This document shows, one piece after another, positions 42,906-54,799 of a stretch of 64,000 nt of DNA. This DNA comes from Triatoma infestans. Its lineage: Eukaryota; Arthropoda; Insecta; Hemiptera; Reduviidae. Positions within the stretch are counted from its first letter, which is position 1, and the number at the start of each line of letters is the position of its first letter. The notes beneath the pieces are model-generated. The model saw nothing but the letters and a program-made list of their open reading frames with translations. It did not search any database and had not been told where the DNA came from. The stretch is taken from positions 1 through 64,000 of the forward strand of contig JAAEAF010014933.1 of assembly GCA_011037195.1 (NCBI GenBank), read 5' to 3'. The translations under genes were made by a program, and so were the position numbers.

Positions 42906-45035
42906 GAAAATGAACGGTTTCTAAAGCAATGTAAATCATTCCAATGATAACAAACATGAGAATGTTATACAACTAGCAGGTACAACATAGTGAACATATG
43001 AAAAATGGAAGCCTACAAGCACACATATTATATGAAACATTAAAGGAAGCTGTAATTTATATTGGTACATGGGCCAGCAATTTATACTGAGAAAGGAACA
43101 TTCAAATTTATGTATTTCCTCTAAGGTCTGGTTTTCTGGAAAATGGATTATACAAACGGTAAACTTGGCCGATAAAGGGCATGCCTAGTGTGCCAGAATG
43201 TGTGCTTTTTTCTACTGTACGCTGGCTTTAATGGGTTGTTTTAGTTACCCATCATCATTGCCGGGTTTCAATAACACAGAGCACAGAGAATATATACCCA
43301 TTCTATTCATTTGTATTGTTGATGTAATGGTATATTTCGGTGTAATGATCACGTTTCAGATTGCGACACAGTTTGTGTATTAATTTCTCAATACAATAGG
43401 AATGTGTATAGGATTTTATTTCATTATACACTATCAAGTTTTAATGACAATATAAATTTGCCAAAGTTGGATATGTAAAACTTTGAGACAAAACAAATTT
43501 CGGTATGAAACAATTACACGACTTCTACTTAATCTATTATAATAAAAATATGTTAAAAATGACATGTTTTCTATGAACTTGAAAAAATTAATATGTATTC
43601 AAATTGAATTTTAAACCGATCTCCTTCTGATCAAGAAGAACGATGAGTGCAAAACATGCATTCAAATATTCTATCAATCATATTTTTGACTCCGACAAAA
43701 CTGTTTACCTTATTTTCATTTTTAAGTTGTTTGAAGGACAATCCAACAAGAAAGTTGAAACTAGTATTCCAAAGGATTTGTGAGGAGATTCTGACACGTG
43801 ATGAAGCTATATCCTGCATCAATCCTGGCATTAATAATGATGACTCTTGCCGGATATAAGATGAAACTGAATTGGAGAGTAGCTTTTTAATCCCTCAAAT
43901 TCTTTTCAGATAAAATATTTTCGGATCAAAGAAACAATGCAAGATATCGATTTTGAAAAATAATAAAATCTGGTATGAAACACTCATACGACTTTCTGTT
44001 ACTGTAATTAATACAATTTAATAATAAAAATTTATTTAAAAATTGCAATGTTACAATGTTTGCTTGGGCTGGCCATAAAAATAATGGTGGGGATTTTACA
44101 TTGTATACCCTTATGTGGAGCGCTCTATGGCAAAACTAAGAAACCAGCGGGTTTCTTCAAACTAATTATTCATTTAAAGAACTTTTAATCTTTGGTAAAC
44201 TTTTTCCCAAGAGAATAATTTTAGATAATTATTGTGAAAAACTAATAAAGTTTGTGCAACTTAGTTTTAAACTAACTTACAGGCCTCCAATACCACTCAT
44301 AAATCAAACTTTTGAGGGGAAAAATATTTCAAATAAATGTGCTACAATTTTATCTATGCAGGAAATATCCCAAAATTTAAATAAAAAATAATAAATCATT
44401 TGATATTTATATAAACAGTTGTAGACCTTCGGGAAGAAATATAAATTATTTTAGAATTAATGAAAAATATTAGTTAATATCTATGTAATATTGGTTGTTT
44501 ACTTAGTGCAATTCCAAGACTGGGTTTTTACGAAGGTTGGGTGAAACAATGGGAACAGTTAGAAAGGTAAATACCTTTAGTGCAATAAAAGGGAATTTCT
44601 CTTTCTTTCTCCCTTGAATGGAGGAGGGATGATATATAGAGAGAGCCTCAAATAGGAGAGGATCAACAAAATTTGTTGTGGTGAAGGAAATCATGCTCAG
44701 TGGAAATTTATAGAACAGTGTCGTAGTGTTATATGAGAGTTAAGGCCCAACCTTCAGCTTAAAAACACTCAAAATATTAATATAGTTACTGCTTATGTAT
44801 TATTTTACTATTATTTAAGGAATAAGATTTCATTTGTTGTGTAAATTGTATAATTATATGTATTTCTTTTTTATGATTATTCTCCAATTATTTTTTATCC
44901 TTTAATCAATCCAGATGAACACAGACCTCACGAGATCCCTTTAGAGAAGAGTTAAATTAAAAATTATAACTATTTACTATTCTGAATTTCTTTTTTATAC
45001 CCCCAATTATACACAATATTACACAGTATTACTTC
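42906..45035. other. No recognisable gene; one R end module
   Basis: R left end at 43968-44005 (ATCTGGTATGAAACACTCAT, then ACTTTCTGTTACTGTAATTA). The open frames 43198-43383 and 43631-43859 show no motif. Otherwise unassigned. Confidence 0.5.
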
Positions 45036-45039
45036 ATTT

Positions 45040-45076
45040 CCTGACGTTTCTACATTTTACATGTCATCCTCAGTGG
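45040..45076 (-). ncRNA. Third hammerhead-like core, single copy
   Basis: Minus strand: CTGAGGA, T, then GACATGTAAAATGTA, then GAAACGTC. It has the same arrangement as at 25.97 and 46.76 kb (CUGANGA, one or two extra bases, helix II, GAAAC) but with an unrelated helix II. No inverted partner is seen nearby. Low confidence as an RNA. Confidence 0.3.
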
Positions 45077-45629
45077 AATGCGTATTGATAAACTGAAATG
45101 ATTATAAATACATTAGTTGAATATTTAGCAAAAAGAATTACTACTTGACGAAAATCTTCAACAGAAAAACAGAATACACATGTCCGAAAATTGATTGTAC
45201 CAATCCTTGCGCATAGAAAGATACAGAGTGAAGTTCTATAATGTTTAGGAATAAAGAACGTGTTTAGGAATCTGATGTCAAAATTCTAACTATTAGTTAC
45301 TAGTCACAGCTATGAATTATTGATTATATTGCTGATATAATCTACGTTATTAATTACAAAAAAAATTCCCTTAATTTAATCTGTTTTTTTTTTTTTTTGA
45401 TTCATTGAATGAATTGAAATATTGTTTAAAACTCTCTTAGTAGATAGATTAGTTCATTTAAAGAATGAGCACCACATGGTCCGTATTTAATAGTGTTAAT
45501 TTTTATAGAATTGCAATTTGCTCCAAATTTTAGAATTTTTGTTGAACTAGGCCTGCAAGTAGATGGAATAATACTATTTATATAAAATATCAAAAATCCT
45601 TATGAAGAAAAAAATCTTTTGTAACCGTT
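45077..45629. other. No recognisable gene
   Basis: Unassigned AT-rich sequence with a poly-T tract at about 45386-45399. Confidence 0.45.
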
Positions 45630-45980
45630 TTCTATGAAAATTCTCAAAATCCATTCAGTAAAGTCGCACTTAGAGTTGATGGATTTCACCAGAAATCTTC
45701 GTGTCGAAACGGAATGTAAAGTTTGAACTTTTTGAGATTTTTCGATTTTGAGATACTTTGTTTATAAAAAAAAACACACACACACAGACACCCACATTCG
45801 CAGGCCATTCGTTAATGTTTATTTTTTTAATATTCAGGGGGCCTTGAAAACACGTATTTCCGGTAAAAACTCAATTTTGAAAATCAAGATCGCAATACTT
45901 CCTCATACTAGGAGTAACAGGAAGTAAAATATCTCACACTACTTTCTCTTACTGCACATTAATACAATTACATAATTTAA
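45630..45980. repeat. Dispersed repeat R, internal part joined to an end module
   Basis: Reads CATTCAGTAAAGTCGCACTT, AAAGTTTGAACTTTTTGAG, GAGATACTTTGTTTATAAA with (CA)n, GGGGGCCTTGAAAACACGTA, CTTCCTCATACTAGGAGTAA and immediately TCTCACACTACTTTCTCTTA. The right end of one copy touches the left end of another, a head-to-tail junction. Confidence 0.7.
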
Positions 45981-46625
45981 AATTTTCTTTAAACTTGAAC
46001 TTGCACTCATTTACTCAAAAACATAAATATAGAGTTGATGATGATGATGCGCCTAACTACGTCATCAATAGTCGAAGTGAATGCATTATGTCCAATGGTA
46101 CGGTACCAAATGATAAAACCAATCAATATTTCAAATATAAGAGATTCCTACCCACAATCGCCTAAAACAATTTATTTTTTAATAACGGGAATTAAAGTTA
46201 CTGATATGCAAAATCAATCGATGATTCAAAGACTTAAGGCTTAATATTTTAGCTTCCGATACTATCAATCTACCTACATTATAGTTTAACGTTTTCAATC
46301 TTTGCAATTTTATTGCTGAATCTAAGATTAATTTGCATATAAATTAAGTAATAATATGCAAGATATTAATTCCAGTCAGTTATGCTATACATTTGTATTT
46401 ATCGATTATTAATTGTATTGGGTGTTAGTATATTAATTGAATGTCATTTCCTTAACATGATATTAATATTAATACATAGTTACCGAAGTCAAATAGCATT
46501 TATGTACATATATAACTCTTGGGTACCTATATACAAAAGCACGTCATACCATATGAATATAATATGGCCTCCTCTTTGCAGTTATTAACAGAAAATTCAT
46601 GTATATTTACACTATAAATTCATGA
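45981..46625. other. No recognisable gene
   Basis: Unassigned. The frames 46035-46244 and 46382-46588 have no motif. The last 12 bases are the left target duplication of the next element. Confidence 0.5.
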
Positions 46626-46878
46626 AAAACACTTCATTCTCAAGGTTGAGACACGGGTCAGTAGTTTGCAACAAACTGACGTTTCGCCCATATTGCGATT
46701 AACCTCTTCAGGGTCGTTACATAGAGCAATGGAGCTCCATTAGCTTTCAAGGTATAACGACCCTGAAGAGGCTCATTGCAATATGGGCGAAACGGCAGTT
46801 TGTAGCAAACTAATGACCCTTGTCTCAACATTGAAACTCAAGTGTTTTTCATGAAAATGGCCGCGATTACCTACAAGA
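46626..46878. mobile_element. Second palindromic foldback element with 12-bp target duplication
   Basis: Left arm to about 46717 and right arm from about 46755 to 46857 are inverted copies (TTTCGCCCATATTGCG against CAATATGGGCGAAA, CCTCTTCAGGGTCGTTA against TAACGACCCTGAAGAGG), separated by about 37 bases. ATAAATTCATGA flanks both ends (46614-46625 and 46879-46890). The right side again extends about 20 bases beyond the palindrome. Architecture matches the 25.75-kb element although the sequence is unrelated except for the CTGAAGA...GGGCGAAAC core. No open frame. Confidence 0.7.
46757..46800 (+). ncRNA. Hammerhead-like core in the second foldback element
   Basis: CTGAAGA (46763-46769), one extra G, helix II GCTCAT-TGCAAT-ATGGGC, then GAAAC. 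The left arm carries the same on the minus strand with GAAACGTC. Two unrelated foldbacks keep the same two boxes and the same single extra base. Helix I and III are not convincing. Confidence 0.35.
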
Positions 46879-46890
46879 ATAAATTCATGA

Positions 46891-47585
46891 TTTATTCCGG
46901 TTCAAAAGAAAGAAAAGAAACTTTTGAGATAATAATATTGTAAATTTCTTAAGTATTTTATTTAAGTTCAAATTTTAAAACGTTGTTTAAACAATAAATG
47001 AGTGTTGATGTAAAGCAAACATATAAGGTGAACTCCTATCCTTACAGATTCTTCCTTCACTTATTTGTATCCAGAATTCTTTCTACTCTTTCTTCTTATT
47101 CTTCTGTTAGTTAATGTCTCGTCTTCTACAACATAGCATGGTTTCCGAAGATATGGTCTCACCTAGTTCTCCAAGTTTCTCGTATGTTACTCTCGTTCTC
47201 TGATTTCCGCTATTCTTAAAATGTACGCGAAAAAATGCTGCTAATTATTCTCCATTCTCCATCTCTGCGGATGGCCACGACTCCAGGTTAGCCAGGTTGA
47301 CTTTATTCCTCGTATCTCCATCTCTGCGATTACCTAAGATACATAACCTTATTGCCGTCTATTAGATTTATTTTCCTAAATTTGCATTAACTTATTTCCA
47401 TTGCGTGGAATTTTAAAAGAAATATCTGACCTCTACTTCTGAAATGTGATACTAGGTGTAGGCTAAGAGACACGTTATAATTCAAAGCTACTTGATAGCA
47501 TTCTCTAAATGTTGTGTCAGATGAATGGCAGACCAGTAACTGAAATGTCTGTGCAGAGGGTCCTAATGTAGTCAAGGTAGGTGAT
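46891..47585. other. No recognisable gene
   Basis: Contains the direct repeat CTCCATCTCTGCG at about 47258 and 47320 in a CT-rich stretch. No element assigned. Confidence 0.45.
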
Positions 47586-47945
47586 TTTTTTTTTTCCATT
47601 AATATTGCACAATTAATGGACAGTAATGATTATATCAGTAAATCTGTGATAAGGGAAAACCCCGGTAAAAGTATGTCTATTTTCTGGAGCAACTACAATC
47701 TTTGGCGCAACCGCCCATGAATAGGTAGACTATTGTATTAAAACTAGGCAGGCAACTATTTTTATCAGTGGAGGATGTGGCAAGCATGTAGCTTTTCCCA
47801 TTACTAACTTGTCCGTAGTTAGTTCTGGCCACTTTTCCTCACGATGTTGAGTCAACAACGACTTTGTTCTCAAGGGAATCGAAACATGTATTCATGCATC
47901 AAAGACAAGTGCGCATCCACTAGACCAACGCGTGAGGCCCCATTT
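47586..47945 (-). mobile_element. tRNA-derived SINE on the minus strand
   Basis: On the minus strand the head reads GGGGCCTCACGCG, then TGGTCTAGTGG (47927-47917), a perfect A-box consensus, and 42 bases later GTTTCGATTCCC (47885-47874), one change from the B-box GGTTCGANTCC. A tRNA-unrelated body of about 270 bases follows, and plus-strand T13 at about 47586-47598 would be its poly-A tail. The head is too irregular for a functional tRNA. The 3' limit is inferred from the T-tract only. Confidence 0.6.
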
Positions 47946-49882
47946 ATCGATTAAGTGCCCAAAAGATGATTAACTATATATAAAAAATAATCAATTGAAA
48001 TTTATGCAATTTACATCAAAAGATTAGAATTAGAATCAGATTAAAATTACTGATATACTTATCTAAAGCAATCGTGACAGCCAGCTATCGGCCAGAATGT
48101 GAAACGATAATGTATTTAACATTCAACTGGGACCATACTGCACATACTGGCGTTTATATGGGATTATTAAATCAAATAAATGTTTAAAAATTATATTATA
48201 AATAAATTATATATTATATTAAAAATTATGTAAATAAATATAGACTATTGTAATATATATGAAGTGTAAAGATGTACTTGAAATCTGATTTTGACCAAAG
48301 GATCAATAATCATCAAATCAGTTTTGTCTTTTTGAAATCTTGATAAAAATTCTCATAATAAACGGTTCCAAGCTTTGTTCCTGAGATTGGTTGCGCAATT
48401 AAGGGGATATATCTTTTGCATTAATAGCAGTGACGGACTGCTTGAATATATATAAACATATTTTTTTTAATGAATTAAATCGACCCAAACAATCGCAAAA
48501 GATTTCAAAAATAGTTTAGGCAAAATGGTGATAATATCTGGATAATTTTGTCTTCTATTAACCTTTGAAATGTTTTCTTGGACCTATTAACCGTTTTGAA
48601 TCCCTGTTCTTCAAACAGATTTATTCGTAATCTGTATTTTGTTCATTAAAATTAACACACATTTACAAAATCCAATTAAATGAGACTTATTTAGTGTGAA
48701 TTTTTGGTAAAAAATGAATTAGTATTTGTTTATTGAGGATGACTAGAAAAAAAGTTGATAGTGTATAAAATATGAAAACAGTTAGAGAATGGAAAACAGT
48801 TGGAAAAACTTATAAAATGTAAGACAAATTTTTTCCGAGTTTGAAAGTTAAAATAGAAAATAAACTTTTTCTCTTTTTTTAAAAAAACTTTTCTATTAAA
48901 AAGTAAGAAAGCTATAAAAGAAAAAAGATGAAGGAAACTAAAAACAGTGCGCTCTAGCTGAAATGTAGAGAAATAAAAATATTACTTCATTCTACAATTT
49001 CTTTGTAGAGGGGTCTTTCAAGAAGCCATCATAATTTTAATGTAAAACAAAAGAGAAGTTAAACAAAATTAATAATAATGGAAAGTCAACTCATTAAAGT
49101 GTTGAGTTAAAGATATTAAGACATCAGCGCCAATTTTTGCCAAGAATTTAATCAATCAATATATATGTAACGCTTAATCAAACAATGAGTGAAGTAATGC
49201 TCCTTTACAACGAGTCCAGGTATTGGAGAACACGATCGTAGCCGCATTATATGGGAATGGAATTAGAGAGTAAAAATACTTTACTCACATGTTGAATATT
49301 AAATTCTTTCTGCAACCGCATTAAATGGGTTCTAATTAACTTATATGAACATAGAAAATATGATAAGTTGCAAATCCTGAGAATATATTTTAACTCCAGT
49401 CAAATAATTCTTCTCTTTATAATCTGCTCTATTACTATAACCGTTGGTATTTTGAAGATTTGTTTTGAAATACGTTCTTGTTCTCGCGTATTGCCGCTAG
49501 ATGTCGGGCTAGTGAGAGTTGAATAATAGTACTTTTCATCACTTATGAGGAAAAGTAATAACTGTTTTTAATTTTAATCAGTTATGATTAAAAACATAAC
49601 TTCATTCGCTACTTATAGTTTAATAATTGTCACCATATTTTTACACGGTTTTTACACTGAGGAGATATTATGTGAAGGAGTTTATTTGGTCGTCAAGGAA
49701 TAACTTTTAAGATTCTCTGCTACCCCCCCCCCAACTCCTACACAGTAGAGAGTGTGCTTTCTTGTGAACCCATTCTTAATAGCCTTACATACAATTCTTT
49801 AAGAGATGACACGGAAATGTTAGATACATTCGGCGATCGTAGGGCCCGATCCATTGCTAATATATTGGTTCCCCTGTGATAT
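47946..49882. other. No recognisable gene
   Basis: Long AT-rich stretch without domain or named repeat. The minus-strand frame ending at 49738 overlaps the left end of the Penelope-like element and a C9 run at about 49724-49733. Confidence 0.5.
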
Positions 49883-49920
49883 GATGAAACAAGAATTTGT
49901 TGACTTATCGACCAATTCAA

Positions 49921-49964
<44 letters not shown>

Positions 49965-50866
49965 ACAAATATATGGTTTAAGGATAGTGCAGACTTGGAA
50001 AATCCTATACTGTCTATTTTCTTGGTAGTAATTTCGTATTTGTTTTGTTTGAGTCTTTTTTGTAAGTATTGTGATTGGGAGCAGTGCATTTCAAGTTATA
50101 GACCGTTGTGTTTTGTTAGTAATGGGAATAGGATGTTTAAGTTTGGAGTAGAAATTGTAAAGTTTGCTCGAAGTGGTGAAGTCTATGGTGAGATTAGGAA
50201 TGTGTCTCTTAAGGGATTTGTTGATTTTCTGCGAGAGAGAATTGATATGTGTGAGGGATCTATAGATGGCTGGGTTATTGCTAAGATTTTGAATGGGTAA
50301 CCTATGTGAGATATTGATGAAGAGGAATTTTTAATGATTTTGTTTATGATATGGGGAGGGTTGGAGGCAAGGATTTCCCTAGATTTTATAAGGTTTTTCT
50401 TGTGACAAGTAGGATGAGAAAGAGAGATAGCCCGGTGAACCAGACTTTTGGCTGTGTTAAATTTTTGGCGGAAAGGTTGGTTAGAGAGATAGTGGAGCAG
50501 GCGTCCGGAGTAAGTAGGTTTAGTGTAGCAATCGTAAGTCAAGGTATTGTCGGGATTCCGTGTCATGAGTGTGTCAAGGAAAGAAAGTCTGTTATTGTGT
50601 TTTTTTCAATAGTGAAATGTAGTTTGTTGTGGTAGGAGTTGAAATGCGGAAGAATCTTTGATGTACCCGTTGGGGTGACGAAAAGGAAAAGATCATCAAC
50701 ATATTTAAAAAAATGAGAAATAGAGAAGCCAAGAGTTGGAAGGACTTTATCTAGAAACGTCGAACTCTTTAACTATTAAAAACAATTAAAAATTACATTG
50801 GTGGTTTTTTTCTGTTTTTATTTACCTTGAATTGGTCGATAAGCCAACAGATTTTTGTTTCATCTT
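49883..50866 (-). mobile_element. Penelope-like element remnant between inverted repeats
   Basis: The minus strand carries the reverse transcriptase of a Penelope-like element: GFSISHFFKYVDDLFLFV, with the catalytic YVDD at 50703-50692, then HFNSYHNKLHFTIEKN. After a frameshift near 50570 comes TRNPDNTLTYDCYTKPTYSG with RLLHYLSNQP and LVHRAISLSHPTCHKKNL, then GYPFKI. That order is specific to this class. The right end TTACCTTGAATTGGTCGATA (about 50822-50866) is repeated inverted at the left end (about 49883-49925, CGACCAATTCAAGGT), giving an element about 0.98 kb long. The left repeat runs into A39. A GIY-YIG endonuclease was not found. The plus-strand frames 49995-50635 are shadows. Confidence 0.75.
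49924..49962 (+). repeat. Poly-A tract (39 bases)
   Basis: An uninterrupted A39 run just inside the left inverted repeat of the Penelope-like remnant. On the minus strand, the sense strand of the element, it is poly-T, so it is not a standard poly-A tail of that element. Confidence 0.9.
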
Positions 50867-51387
50867 ACAACGAACGGCCAACAAAGAAAATCATGTGACA
50901 ATTCTTCTGTGATCTTGAATGCATCGGGGCCCAGCACCCAATTTAGCCGTAGGTCATTATATTTCCGCAAAGACTTCCAGTTTCTCAAAGCTGGCTTTCT
51001 CACCTCGCCAAACTCCGGTGAATAAGATGATATTATCCAGCAAAAGGATGATAGCTAAACAGAATTATCTAACTCAAAGTTCTCTGCGATATTTCTTATT
51101 TTAAATATAAACTGTTGGACAAAAGTTTTGCATAAAATTTCAAAATGTTGTAATTTGAAATTACAGTCTATAACTGTAATTTCTTTTTATTGTAAATGAA
51201 CTCTGATCCTAGAAAAGAAACAAGAGATTAAGCCGTTTGTTTATGTTTTTAAATGACTAATTCTCTGAACTCTTGAAAACACGACAATAATCCTAGTTCT
51301 TCACTTTCATTGCTTCTGGTAATTTCTCTCTTCTACACATTTTAGTTTAGTTTTTCCAATCAGTTCTTTTTTTCTTTTTGGTTTTTG
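50867..51387. other. No recognisable gene
   Basis: At about 50925-50940 ATCGGGGCCCAGCACC recalls, inverted, TAGGGCCCGATCC at 49840, so the inverted repeats of the Penelope-like element may extend outward in decayed form. AACTGTTGGACAAAAGTTTT at about 51109 may be the left end of the Tc1-like element. Confidence 0.4.
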
Positions 51388-52433
51388 TTCTTAACATGCA
51401 TCTCTATGGTAATTATTGCGAAGCAATTGCAGTACGTGAGGTGACACTATATGAGAAAGGGCTAAATCAAGCCACAATTTCTCAGAGTCAATTGGAATGA
51501 GCCAATCCACTGTCTCAATAATTTTAGCACGCCGTAGGGAGACTGGTACTACTTCCGATGGCAATTTACAGGCCACCCTATAAGTACAACCCGCACAGAA
51601 GAGAGATTTATTCAGCCCTTCTTATGGAACAGGTTTGTCACTAGTAATCAATTATGGCATTTGATCGCTTCCGTCCATGATGTCCACATTTCAAGTAGGT
51701 CAATTAGAAGAAGGTTGAATGAAGCCAACTTAGCTTCCAGGAAGCTGCTACTGGTCCTCTTCTTTCCAGAGCCCATAGAGTTTGCAGAATTTAATACTCT
51801 AGTGAACATATCACTGGACATTAGTAGATTGAAGGCGTGTTTTATTCACAGACAAATCGAGAGTCACTCTATTCTATCCAAATAGAAGGGTGAGAGTGTG
51901 GAGGCGACAAGGGGAGAGATATGCAGAGGCTGATAACTCTCGAAACGGGAGTTTTGTTGGAAGTGGGATTATGTTATGGGGACGCATAATTTTTGATGGC
52001 GTACATACCTACACATTGTTGATGACACTGGTTCATTAAATAAAGGTATCTTCAGGAAATTATTCTGCAATATGTAATGCCATTTACTGAATGAGTCGGT
52101 GATAATTTTTTATTTATGCAAGACAACGCCAGATGTTACAATGCTCCAGTTGCCGAGCAGTAACTTCAAGATGTTTCATTAATCGGGAACATCATGTTGG
52201 TTTCCTCACCGAAAAGTCCAGACGTAAATCCTATAGAGCACCTTTGGGACAATATTGGAAGACCTCTCAGGCTTCGCTCGGATGGCCCTAGCTATCTCAT
52301 GGAGATAGGTATAGTGATTGTTGACGAATGGAATAGGATTTCACAAGAGATTATTCAAAATCACATTGCTTCATTGCCGAGGAGGATTGGTGCGGTTATC
52401 AGAACAAGAGGAGGTGTCACAAAATATTGTTAA
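51388..52433 (+). pseudogene. Tc1-like transposase, DD37E type, broken
   Basis: An N-terminal helix-turn-helix region (AVREVTLYEKGLNQATIS; the ATISQS-IGMSQSTVS pattern across a frameshift near 51484) starts after ATG at about 51396. The catalytic core shows VLFTDKSRV (Asp codon 51851-51853; the usual Glu after Asp is Lys), GSFVGSGIMLWGRIIFDG at about 51950-52000, MQDNARCYNAP (Asp codon 52122-52124) and SPKSPDVNPIEHLWD. From the second Asp to the Glu of PIEH there are 37 residues in one frame, including one stop, hence DD37E. The C-terminus VIRTRGGVTKYC ends at 52433. At least three frameshifts and two stops. The minus-strand frame 51391-51576 is a shadow. Terminal repeats were not convincingly found. 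Confidence 0.8.
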
Positions 52434-54639
52434 AAAAAAAGACCAATTAATAAATAACAAGAACTGTTTTAGTTTTGAATTATAGTTTTTTTTAATTTGT
52501 TGAGCTTTTTTTAAAAATTCGTGAAAATAATACAACTTTTTACCTTATTTCTTGCCTATTTCGTTTTGGTCCCTTTGGACTAGAGTTCATTCATCACGAA
52601 TCAAAAAAAAAAAAAACACAGTCATAGATAGTTTATTTTACTTATAGGCTCACACACACACCAACATATCACACAAATTTGTCACAATATTTCCGCCAAT
52701 ATCCTTAAGAGAAATAACAAAAATACAGAGCAGCGCCACTCTGTATTGGTGCGAGTGCTTTTATTCAAATTGGAATAAATTGTTTATATATATATAGCTA
52801 TGTAAACCATGAATGAAAATCAATAAGAGTAATGAATTTGGATGGACTATTTCTCTCTCTCTCTCTCTATTTTCGTTTTTTCTTTTCTTTTTTTTTAGGA
52901 CCATTCATTAAGTGAATTGTATCACAAATGGTTTAACAGGGTCTTGCTAACCATCAAAACCATTAACGTTTTAAAAAGATACAAAATATATATATATAAA
53001 GAAAGAGAGAAAGAGTGATTTAAAATTTTCTAAAGGATTTGTTGAATCACATTTATTTTATTGATATACTGAAACTCCAGCTGGATACAAAAAAAATAAG
53101 AACGTAATTTTTCGTATTTCCATTTTCAGAGAGGAAAAAGAGGAGAATGATAACGAGGTGTTCAAATTTAAGGAAATATTATCACTTCTTTTTTTTTATA
53201 CACCCCTATATTTTTCGTTCCTGGAATGTGCAAGCCATTAGTTAGGGAAATCTCCCTAGAGCAGACACACGCATATGAGCTTTTGCCTTTTGACCTTATA
53301 CAAGCACCATAACTCTTTAAGGACTAGCTCGTTACCGACTGTACCCCCGTTATACTGGTACCGGTTCCCATCTATCGCCCCAAGGCACTATATCTACGTA
53401 AAGGCAAATTACCTTTTCCTTATCATCTCTTCTCACTCACTCTCTCACACACACACTCTCTCTCTCGCACACATACATACACACACACATACACACACAC
53501 ATACACATACACACACACGTATACGCACGTGCATCAGGCACACAGACAGAAAACAGAAAAAGTGAATTCTAAATTTACCATATTCATACAAATGCTCTAA
53601 CTTAATGGTCGTCAATCATTAAAATAATTGTTCAGCGGTTGCCTTCATTAAAAATGAAAGTGAAATTTATTCAAATAAACCTTCTTCTTTTTTAAAGAAT
53701 TTCTTCAGTCATTAAAATTATTATAAATGCAGAAATCCGTCAGGTATTCGGTAATTTATTTTTCTAGCAATAAACTAAAGGTTATTTAAGATTTATGAAT
53801 TACTTTACCAAATGAGTTTCCTATTGTAACTACTTCAATCTATTGAGGAAAGTTTGGATTTAGGACTTCAGTAAAACTTTATAATTTCATTTTCCCAATA
53901 ATTAGTCATTATTACTTCCAATTTTCTATCGCTGATATAAGATAACATTAATTGCTAGGGCAGTTTTGGATCCTGGGCTTGAAGGTTGATCTTCTTCTTA
54001 TTGGTAAAAAGATCTTTCTAATAACTGTAACATGCATTCATTCTTTTCTTCAGAACTATGTATTTTAAATTTTCTTTCTTATCATACTCTACCAAGTTTA
54101 GACTAGTTTAAAATTTGCGCAATACTACTATCTTTCTAAAGATCCATCGCTCATTCATTGCTCTCAGAAATTCAAATCAAGTTATTACTTTGAAACTGTG
54201 CTTGAAACAAGTACCTTCCAGATAAATAAGGTATCGTATTGTTTTTATGCACGATTCAGTAATGAACACAACTTGCATTGGTTTATTTCAACAGAGCGAT
54301 TTTTTTTTTTTACCTAGATACTAAAAAATAGAGAGTAAAATCCGATCTTCACTTCTACTCTGGCGCATATGATGTAGGCAAAAAGATGGTCTAGTAGCGT
54401 GGATCATTTGCTAGTGCGGCTGCGGAAGAACTGAGTTACGTTCAGTGGTGGCGTACAAGGTCTAGTGAGTGACTACTATGGCGCTGTTTGGCTAACTAGC
54501 AGAAAGGACTCTAAAAAAATTTGCTGCTCCTCCAAATTGGGATAGGCCCAAATTGGGCAAACAAAACTATATCATGAAATCAGACTGGAATCATTTCTGA
54601 TTATAATCAGTAAGAGAATAGTTATTCTAAAATTAGTTA
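52434..54639. other. No recognisable gene; microsatellites
   Basis: (CT)n at about 52852-52868 and (TA)n at 52785-52796 and 52988-52999. The open frame 53275-53565 is extended by the CA tract below. A GC-richer piece at 54370-54520 (CTAGTGCGGCTGCGGAAGAA) has no recognised domain. Confidence 0.5.
53425..53545. repeat. Long degenerate (CA)n tract
   Basis: About 120 bases of CT then CA-rich sequence with ACAT interruptions. It is not embedded in an R block, unlike most CA/TG tracts in the window. Confidence 0.85.
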
Positions 54640-54799
54640 TTTATAATAATAATAGATATAATTAGAATAGAGAAAAAGCAAACTAGATAATTACAAACTT
54701 ATTGCAATGATTTTCTTAAATGAAGACTTCTTGTAATAAAATAATAAAGGTGATTAAGCTTTTGAACATTATCCTCAATATTAAGAAGCTGTTGAATTC

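Noticed and set aside
43198..43383. 61-residue ORF with a hydrophobic stretch as a small membrane protein
   Set aside because: Isolated, no conserved motif, and ORFs of this size are common by chance in the window.
50183..50635. Plus-strand ORFs of 94-101 residues at 49995-50300 and 50351-50635
   Set aside because: They are antisense to the Penelope-like reverse transcriptase, which has specific motifs on the minus strand.
53275..53565. 96-residue ORF with a His-Thr repeat tail
   Set aside because: The tail is a translation of the (CA)n microsatellite and the front has no motif.
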